This document shows, piece by piece, positions 58,937-64,000 of a DNA stretch of 64,000 nt. Positions within the stretch are counted from its first letter, which is position 1; each line of letters opens with the position of its first letter. The position numbers and the translations under genes were made by a program. The notes beneath the pieces are model-generated. The model did not search any database, was not told the origin of the DNA, and worked only from the letters and a program-made list of their open reading frames with translations. Origin of the DNA: DATJGR01 sp963780795 (GTDB lineage Bacteria; Pseudomonadota; Gammaproteobacteria; Pseudomonadales; Azotimanducaceae); the NCBI GenBank assembly GCA_963780795.1, contig CAWADH010000005.1, forward strand, positions 62,001-126,000, read 5' to 3'.

Positions 58937-59473
58937 ATGGCCGTACAGATTCTGAAAATCACCTGCGCTGCGGGTCTGTTGGCGATGGCCATGAGTAATT
59001 CGGTGCACACGTCCTGGGCCGCGGAGCACGTCGAAGACGCTGCGCTGATGCAATCGGTCGAAGATGCGCTGGTCGCCTATCCGGTCGCCGGATCACATGA
59101 CATCAAGGTCAATGTGTACAACGGTATCGTGCAGCTGAACGGGTTCGTCACCTCGGACAACGTGCGCGAATCGGCCGTGAAAGCCGCGAAGGACGTGGCG
59201 GGTGTGGCGTCGGTTCACGACAACCTGAAAATCCGTCCGGACAACCAGCCCGCCGCTGAAATGCAACGCGATTCCGATCTGACGAAGAAAGTGGAGAACG
59301 CGCTGATCACGAATCCGGCGACGAAGTCGCACGAGATCTACGTTGCCACGGCCGATAGCGTCGTGCAGCTTTCGGGCTTCGTGGACTCAGCCGACATTCG
59401 CAATACCGCGGCAGAAATCGCCGGCGCTGTACCGGGAGTTCGCCGCGTTCAAAACGAACTCGAAATGAAATAG
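58937..59473 (+). CDS. Exported BON-domain protein with two BON repeats
   Basis: A 178-residue exported protein. The signal peptide region is MAVQILKITCAAGLLAMAMS. Two BON domains follow: about 33-100 (SVEDALVAYPVAGSHDIKVN, GIVQLNGFVTSDNVRESAVK) and 113-178 (KKVENALITNPATKSHEIYV, SVVQLSGFVDSADIRNTAAE). They resemble OsmY-type envelope stress proteins that bind phospholipid in the periplasm. It stands alone, 136 bases after the TIR-TPR gene, and is followed by a convergent Gre-like gene. Confidence 0.87.
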   Translation: MAVQILKITCAAGLLAMAMSNSVHTSWAAEHVEDAALMQSVEDALVAYPVAGSHDIKVNVYNGIVQLNGFVTSDNVRESAVKAAKDVAGVASVHDNLKIRPDNQPAAEMQRDSDLTKKVENALITNPATKSHEIYVATADSVVQLSGFVDSADIRNTAAEIAGAVPGVRRVQNELEMK

Positions 59474-59491
59474 CGCTCCCAACGGGCGCAC

Positions 59492-59965
59492 TCAGTCGCG
59501 GGCGGCGATCGACAACACGGTGATCGCCTCACGCCGGCCACCGGCGTCGAGTGCGACGACCTCGCCTGATTCGGCGCCTTCGAGTGCGCGTGCAAGCGGT
59601 GCGGTCCACGCAATCAGACCGCTTGCCGGATCGGCCTCGTCTTCGCCGACGATGGCGACGGTACTCGTCGCGGCACCACGCCGTATCGTCACGCTGCAAC
59701 CGAAACCCACCACATCGGGCTCTGCGACCGATCGTGCGATCTGCATCGATGTCAGCCGCGCCTGCCAGTAGCGCAGGTCGCGGCGCAGCATCGAGCCTGC
59801 ATCGTCGCCCGAATCCCGGGCGACTTGATCCCGCAATTCACTCACCCGTTGCCGTATCAGCTGCGCGCCGCGCGCGGTGACGCGATTCGGCGCCGTGCTG
59901 ATCGGCCGCTCCGGAAGCGGCGGCTCCGGCGCGGCATCGTCTTCTTTGACGAAGGCGCGGCTCAT
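59492..59965 (-). CDS. GreA/GreB-family transcription elongation factor
   Basis: A 157-residue GreB-like factor. The N-terminal coiled-coil hairpin has RVTARGAQLIRQRVSELRDQ and the C-terminal FKBP-like domain ends ALEGAESGEVVALDAGGRRE. The opening MSRAFVKED is shared with GreB-like proteins of several proteobacteria. It rescues backtracked RNA polymerase, or at least binds its secondary channel. The acidic D-D/E tip between the coils is not obvious, so it may modulate transcription rather than stimulate cleavage. It precedes GST on the same strand, 15 bases apart. Confidence 0.82.
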   Translation of the reverse strand: MSRAFVKEDDAAPEPPLPERPISTAPNRVTARGAQLIRQRVSELRDQVARDSGDDAGSMLRRDLRYWQARLTSMQIARSVAEPDVVGFGCSVTIRRGAATSTVAIVGEDEADPASGLIAWTAPLARALEGAESGEVVALDAGGRREAITVLSIAARD

Positions 59966-59980
59966 CCGGTCGACCTCGCG

Positions 59981-60592
59981 CTACGCGCCGCCTTTCTCGA
60001 TGGCTTTCTTGTATGCGGGACGCGCTTCGATCCTGTCGACGAACTGCGTTAGATTCGGGTACGCCTCGCGTCCGCCGAAGGTCACTGCCACCTGCGCGAC
60101 GAAGCTCAACTGCACATCGGCGCCGGTGAGGTCGTTACCGACGAAGTAGTTGCGCCCCTTCAGTTCGCCGTCGAGAAAGCCGAGGTGGTTCTGCATCTCG
60201 CTCTGAATGCGGGGCTGCAACGGCGCACCGGCGTCGCCGAGCCGGCCGACGTAGAGCCGCAACATCAACGGCAGCATCGCCGACCCTTCGGCGTAGTGCA
60301 GGAACTGCATGTAGCGGTTGTAGTCCGGCGTGCCCATCGGCGGCGCGAAGCGGCCTTTACCGTATTGCCGCACCAGATACTCGACGATCGCGCCGGACTC
60401 GAATAGCACCACGCCGTTGTCGCGGATCACCGGCGCCTTCCCGAGCGGGTGCACCTTCTTCAGCTCCGGCGGCGCGAGGTTGGTGGTGGCGTCGCGTTTG
60501 TACATTACGAGCTGATAGTCGACGCCGAGTTCTTCGAGCAACCAGGTGATGCGTCGCGAGCGCGAGGCGTTGAGGTGATGGACTTCGATCAT
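59981..60592 (-). CDS. Glutathione S-transferase
   Basis: A 203-residue GST. The N-terminal thioredoxin-like domain has IEVHHLNASRSRRITWLLEEL, LGKAPVIRDNGVVLFESGAIVEYL (glutathione site), and the C-terminal helical domain has YAEGSAMLPLM and GADVQLSFVAQ. The catalytic Ser or Tyr position in the NASRSR segment suggests a Ser-type bacterial GST. It conjugates electrophiles or reduces peroxides in the cytoplasm. It is 15 bases downstream of the GreB-like gene's start side and shares its strand. Confidence 0.9.
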   Translation of the reverse strand: MIEVHHLNASRSRRITWLLEELGVDYQLVMYKRDATTNLAPPELKKVHPLGKAPVIRDNGVVLFESGAIVEYLVRQYGKGRFAPPMGTPDYNRYMQFLHYAEGSAMLPLMLRLYVGRLGDAGAPLQPRIQSEMQNHLGFLDGELKGRNYFVGNDLTGADVQLSFVAQVAVTFGGREAYPNLTQFVDRIEARPAYKKAIEKGGA

Positions 60593-60660
60593 GCGCGATC
60601 TCCGCTAGTAGGCTGAAGCGCGAGTCTAAGCGAGCGACCGTCGTCGCGACCAAGGTGTTT

Positions 60661-62142
60661 TCAGAAGCTCAGCTCCTGCTCCGCGCGCACCAGCGTTTCG
60701 GCTGCGCCCACCGCGTAGAGGGATCCGAGCCATCGCCCCACCGCCTTCACCAGCCGCTCGTCGCGCGCCAGTTCGCCGAACAGCCGCTCGATGCCGAGCA
60801 TCGCTCGCGGATCGGCGCCGCCTTCAACTGCCTTATCGCGTAGCAGATCGGCGGCGGGGTGGTGGATGTCGATGCGTTCGCCACGCTCGTCCACGCCGCG
60901 CATCCGGCGCATCCAGGCTGCGAGCGCAAGCGCGAGCAGTTCAACGCTCTTGTCCTGTCGCAACCGATCTCTGATCGGATCGACGAGCACGTTGAGGGGC
61001 GCGTCGGTGTTTACGCGCTCGACCGTGTCTTTGATGTTCGGATTGGCAAAGCGCTCGATCAACGTCGCTTTGTATGCGGCGAGGTCGATACCGGGCACCG
61101 GCGGCAACGTGGGACCCGTCTCCCGATCCATCAGCGCGCGCATGTAACGGCGCAAGCGAGCATCGCCCATGGTTTCGTCTACCAAGGCGTAGCCGGCGAG
61201 CCTGCCCAATCCCGCGATCGCGAGGTGGCTGGTGTTCAACAGCCGCAGCTTCATGAACTCGTACGGCGCCACGTCATCCACGAACTGCGCGCCGACGCGT
61301 TCCCATTGCGGCCGCCCCTGCGTGAAGTCGTCTTCGATCACCCACTGCCGAAACGTTTCGCAGAACACCGGCCAGCCGTCGTCGATGCCGTGGCGCGCCG
61401 CGAGATCGGCGACGGCTTTCGCGCTGGTCACCGGCGTGATCCGGTCCACCATCGTGTTGGGGAAGCGGCCGCTTCGTTCGATCCATGCGGCCAGCTTCGC
61501 ATCGCGACGATCGGCGAACTCGAGCACGGCCTGCCGCAGGACGTTGCCGTTGTGCTGGATGTTGTCGCAGCTGAGTGCGGTGAACGCAGCGCGACCCCCA
61601 ATCATCCGGCACCGCAACCCTTCCGCGATGATCGCCACGGCGCTGTGCGGCCGTTCCGGATTCGCCAGATCGGCGGCAATCGTCGGATGAGCAAAATCCA
61701 GCTTCTTCGTCGCGGCATTCAGGCAGTAACCGTTCTCGGTGACGGTCAGGCTGACGATGCGGATGGACGGACGCTCGATGATCTGCAGCAGCGCCGCCGA
61801 ATCGTCGGCCGAGTGAACGAGTTCTGCGATCGAACCGATGACGCTGACCGTCTCTTCGGACGCGTTGCGTTCGATCAGTGTGTAAAGGCAGTCCTGGGCC
61901 GTCAGTACGTCGTGCATGCGTCGATCCGACGGCAACAGACCGGCGCCGACGATGCCCCACTCACGCGCCGTGGGTTCGACCTCGAACAGATCGTGCGTGA
62001 AACGCGCCATGTGCGCGCGATGGAATCCGCCGACTCCGAGATGCACGATGCCGGCGGCCACCGACTCCGGCGCGTACGCCGGCACGCATACGTGTCGCGG
62101 CAGATCGGGCAGCGTCGCCCGACACAGACGAACCGCCTTCAT
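60661..62142 (-). CDS. Mannitol dehydrogenase family (fructuronate reductase-like) oxidoreductase
   Basis: A 493-residue long-chain polyol dehydrogenase. The N-terminal NAD(H) domain starts IVHLGVGGFHRAHMARFTHD, and the C-terminal catalytic part has DRITPVTSAKAV, YEFMKLRLLNTSHLAIAGLG (Lys and His of the active site) and a helical end. It interconverts mannitol, arabinitol or uronates with their ketoses. The ATG at 62142 overlaps the stop of the upstream fragment (ATGA). No other sugar-use gene is near, so the substrate is not certain. Confidence 0.88.
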   Translation of the reverse strand: MKAVRLCRATLPDLPRHVCVPAYAPESVAAGIVHLGVGGFHRAHMARFTHDLFEVEPTAREWGIVGAGLLPSDRRMHDVLTAQDCLYTLIERNASEETVSVIGSIAELVHSADDSAALLQIIERPSIRIVSLTVTENGYCLNAATKKLDFAHPTIAADLANPERPHSAVAIIAEGLRCRMIGGRAAFTALSCDNIQHNGNVLRQAVLEFADRRDAKLAAWIERSGRFPNTMVDRITPVTSAKAVADLAARHGIDDGWPVFCETFRQWVIEDDFTQGRPQWERVGAQFVDDVAPYEFMKLRLLNTSHLAIAGLGRLAGYALVDETMGDARLRRYMRALMDRETGPTLPPVPGIDLAAYKATLIERFANPNIKDTVERVNTDAPLNVLVDPIRDRLRQDKSVELLALALAAWMRRMRGVDERGERIDIHHPAADLLRDKAVEGGADPRAMLGIERLFGELARDERLVKAVGRWLGSLYAVGAAETLVRAEQELSF

Positions 62143-62345
62143 TCGAACACCGAGATGCCGAATCCCGCGAGCATGTCGGGGCTGCGCGACGTCAATCCGA
62201 AATCGGCCGACAGATCGAGCTGCACCGCGCTCGTCAGCATCATCGAGAAGCCGCCGCCAGCCAGCGCCTGGTCGCGCCGGTGACCGGAATACGAGGCGGC
62301 CGCTTCGACGAACCCAGCGACCGTACTGGAAATCGGGAAATTGAG
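62139..62345 (-). pseudogene. C-terminal fragment of an outer-membrane MetA-type protein
   Basis: About 65 residues (FVEAAASYSG, ALAGGGFSMMLTSAVQLDLS, ADFGLTSRSPDMLAGFGIS) match the C-terminal beta-barrel strands of phenol_MetA_deg-type outer-membrane proteins, ending with the aromatic FE. The upstream part of such a protein (over 200 residues) is absent from every frame before it, so only the tail remains. Its stop overlaps the mannitol dehydrogenase family start, so translation could still be coupled. Domain recognition is from memory. Confidence 0.5.
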
Positions 62346-62516
62346 ATTCGGCGAAACATCGAAAGGGTTCCGGTGGAAAACGCGATGCCGCGCCGATCGA
62401 ACGCCGGCGCGTCGGCCCACGCCGTTTCGATCCGGCACAGCCCGCAACGCGATGAAAGCGCCGGCAATCCACTGCATGGCGGCGACCTTATCCGAATTCG
62501 CCCGGCCGTGGGGTGG

Positions 62517-63035
62517 TCAGTTCTCAGTGGCGTTCGCGCCAGACGAATCCGGGCGGTAGACGTTCGGCGGATAGGCGCAATAGCGGAACACCGAACGCGC
62601 CTCGTTGAACGAGCGCCACAGCCGTTCGAGCCGGATCGCACCGGTGCGATTTCCGTAAGCGCACATCAGCGCGACCATGTCGCCGAAGATCCACACCTGC
62701 GGAAAGCGTGCGGCAACGCGGTCGATCGGCGCGCCGATCACCTCGGCAAAGCGAACGATGTCTGGCGAACCGTCCACCGTCACACGCGCCAGACTCTCGA
62801 TCGCGTCGAGATACACGTACTGCTGCGCTCGCCGGGCTCGGCGTAGATCCGTGCCGGCGCGATTCAGACGGCTTTCGAGCAGGCGGCGATGCGCATCGGT
62901 GGCGATGCAAACCACGGCGTTGCCGCGCGCCAGCGCAACAGACATGGCGCGACCGATCTCTGCGATCAACACCGCGTCAGGATCTGCAAACTGAACAAAC
63001 TTCGCGGCGTTTTCCCGCGCGAAAACGCGATTCAT
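62517..63035 (-). CDS. Stand-alone MEDS (DcmR-like) sensory domain protein
   Basis: A 172-residue protein with the MEDS/DcmR sensory pattern: VQFADPDAVLIAEIGRAMSVAL, AVVCIATDAHRRLLESRLNR, YVYLDAIESLARVTVDGSPD and FGDMVALMCAYGNRTGAIRLERLW. The domain usually precedes a histidine kinase or DNA-binding domain, but here it is alone. ATG 63035 is chosen because GGAGG lies 6 bases before it. It may act in trans with another regulator. The ligand is unknown. It is near the 53-residue membrane protein on the same strand. Confidence 0.72.
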   Translation of the reverse strand: MNRVFARENAAKFVQFADPDAVLIAEIGRAMSVALARGNAVVCIATDAHRRLLESRLNRAGTDLRRARRAQQYVYLDAIESLARVTVDGSPDIVRFAEVIGAPIDRVAARFPQVWIFGDMVALMCAYGNRTGAIRLERLWRSFNEARSVFRYCAYPPNVYRPDSSGANATEN

Positions 63036-63144
63036 CACAACCTCCGCGATCGCTCGTCCAGGGCTTTTTCTACGCCCCGACATCAAGAGGTTCAACCGCG
63101 TCGCGCGCGCGCGTATCGCAATCCGACAATAAGCAGACAGGCCC

Positions 63145-63306
63145 TCAACGATCGGTCGTCGATGCTTCCTCAGGCTCGTGGTTCTTGGGCTCGAAGTACG
63201 CGGCGATGAGCGCCACGGCGCAAACGAGCGTCACGACGTGCACCGCGAAACCGGCCCACGCCGCGGCGAGGAGCACCGTGATCGCGAGAATCACCCAACT
63301 GGCCAT
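63145..63306 (-). CDS. 53-residue membrane protein
   Basis: A short gene of 54 codons including the stop. The product begins MASWVILAITVLLAAAWAG and continues with a second hydrophobic run (FAVHVVTLVCAVALIAAYF), then the polar tail EPKNHEPEEASTTDR. A strong GGGAGG lies 6 bases upstream of the ATG, so translation is likely. It has one long or two short membrane helices. No function is known. It lies between the MEDS gene and the CoA-transferase promoter region. Confidence 0.7.
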   Translation of the reverse strand: MASWVILAITVLLAAAWAGFAVHVVTLVCAVALIAAYFEPKNHEPEEASTTDR

Positions 63307-63553
63307 GCACACCTCCCTTCATTCTTCTGAGCAACTCTGCTACGCAGAATGATCTACAGCACCCGAATGGCGTGCTATGACGCACGTCCCGCTTATGGCG
63401 TAAGGAGGTTCCTACAGGAAACGCCGTCGGCCGCGCCCCTTATTGAAGTTGTTGGAACTCGTCCGTCGGTTAGGCCGCTCGGAAGCGGACCGTCCTTGAC
63501 AACATCGGTGTCGGGCGGGTGAACTGGACCGAGGGACGGGATAGGGGGAACGC

Positions 63554-64000
63554 ATGACCGCACCGCTGGAAGGCGTACGCGTACTCGAAGTGGCGAGCTG
63601 GCTCGCGGCGCCGAGTTGCGCGGCGTTGATGGCCGACATGGGCGCTAGCGTGATCAAGGTGGAACCGCCGGGCGGCGACACGTATCGCCGCACGCTGCAG
63701 GGTCTGTTCGGCGAAGACTTCGTGCATCCGAGCTTCCAGTTCGACAATCGCGGCAAACGCGGGGTATGCGTCAATTTCGAAAGCCCCGAAGGCGTCGAAC
63801 TGGTGCACCGCCTCGCCCGCGACGCCGACGTATTCATCACCAACCTGACGGCGCCGCGGCTGGCGAAATACCGCCTGACCGACGCCGACGTGCACGCACT
63901 GTCACCGTCTGCGATTTACGCGGTACTTTCCGGCTTCGGCACCGACGGACCGGACTCGGAACGACAGGCGTTCGACCAGACCGCGTTCTGGGCGCGCACC
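63554..64000 (+). CDS. CaiB/BaiF-type CoA-transferase (3' truncated by the window)
   Basis: The first 149 residues of a class III CoA-transferase. It begins LEGVRVLEVASWLAAPSCAALMADMGASVIKVEPPGGDTYRR (key: G-RVLE-----AP---ALMADMGA-VIKVEPPGGD), the family N-terminus, and the active-site Asp region should lie soon after the window edge. It moves CoA between carboxylic acids, for example in aromatic, carnitine-like or terpenoid catabolism. GGGGGAA 6-10 bases upstream supports the ATG at 63554. The C-terminal part is outside the window. Confidence 0.9.
   Translation, partial: MTAPLEGVRVLEVASWLAAPSCAALMADMGASVIKVEPPGGDTYRRTLQGLFGEDFVHPSFQFDNRGKRGVCVNFESPEGVELVHRLARDADVFITNLTAPRLAKYRLTDADVHALSPSAIYAVLSGFGTDGPDSERQAFDQTAFWART

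Overview
The window is GC-rich, densely coding bacterial chromosome with about 63 protein-coding genes on both strands. I see no rRNA, tRNA, CRISPR array, transposase or phage gene. The gene families (DapD, GreB-like factor, RND and EmrAB-type pumps, PhyH, BVMO, MaoC and TPR-cyclase-type proteins) and the dispersed GGTGCC(T/A)GGCACC palindromes fit Pseudomonadota. A soil or water gammaproteobacterium of the Steroidobacterales type is my best guess, but this is inference and not a phylogenetic result.

Layout. 1-4560: a truncated gene end, a 24-residue membrane peptide, a frameshifted membrane gene, then an MFS transporter and a PhyH dioxygenase opposite a TetR regulator; two matching palindromic operators sit at the two promoters. 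4562-11570: a flavin split-barrel protein, a decayed cyclase/TPR gene, a DUF3592 protein, a beta-propeller/SDR/phosphotransferase run and a polyamine-type binding lipoprotein. 11570-17880: an intergenic stretch, a marR-emrA-emrB efflux operon and an acyltransferase/membrane protein/winged-helix operon. 17890-23190: two MaoC-fold hydratase genes, a double carboxymuconolactone decarboxylase-like protein and, divergent from it, a peroxiredoxin whose catalytic Cys codon is an in-frame UGA followed by a SECIS-like hairpin, i.e. a likely selenoprotein. Then come DUF429, YCII, an NAD-dependent reductase and a TetR regulator. 23190-30190: a membrane-anchored response regulator, a broken HTH-type gene, a VOC protein and a four-gene molybdenum hydroxylase operon that includes its own MoaD-like carrier. 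30190-40110: an RND efflux pair, a Baeyer-Villiger-type monooxygenase, nitroreductase, Nudix, MBL-fold hydrolase and dapD. 40110-50230: small enzymes, an OafA-type acyltransferase with a C9 tract, a Fes-type esterase, a repeat island, an SDR/MsrA pair, a DUF2975/XRE pair, MFS and GDPD. 50230-64000: a 5'-3' exonuclease, DUF1254, DUF402, FMN reductase, hydrolase, reductase, a TIR-TPR protein, a BON protein, a Gre factor, GST, mannitol dehydrogenase family, MEDS protein, a 53-residue membrane protein and the start of a CoA-transferase.

Most genes look like catabolic or detoxification accessory functions (oxygenases, hydratases, a molybdenum hydroxylase, SDRs, efflux) with local TetR, MarR and XRE control. 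The strongest candidate for something unusual is the UGA-containing peroxiredoxin at 19688-20251. The matched operator pair of the TetR/MFS/PhyH locus, the membrane-tethered response regulator, the TIR-TPR protein and the repeat island at 45.4-45.7 kb are secondary. Three genes carry single-base frameshifts, so either local decay or assembly indels must be kept in mind.
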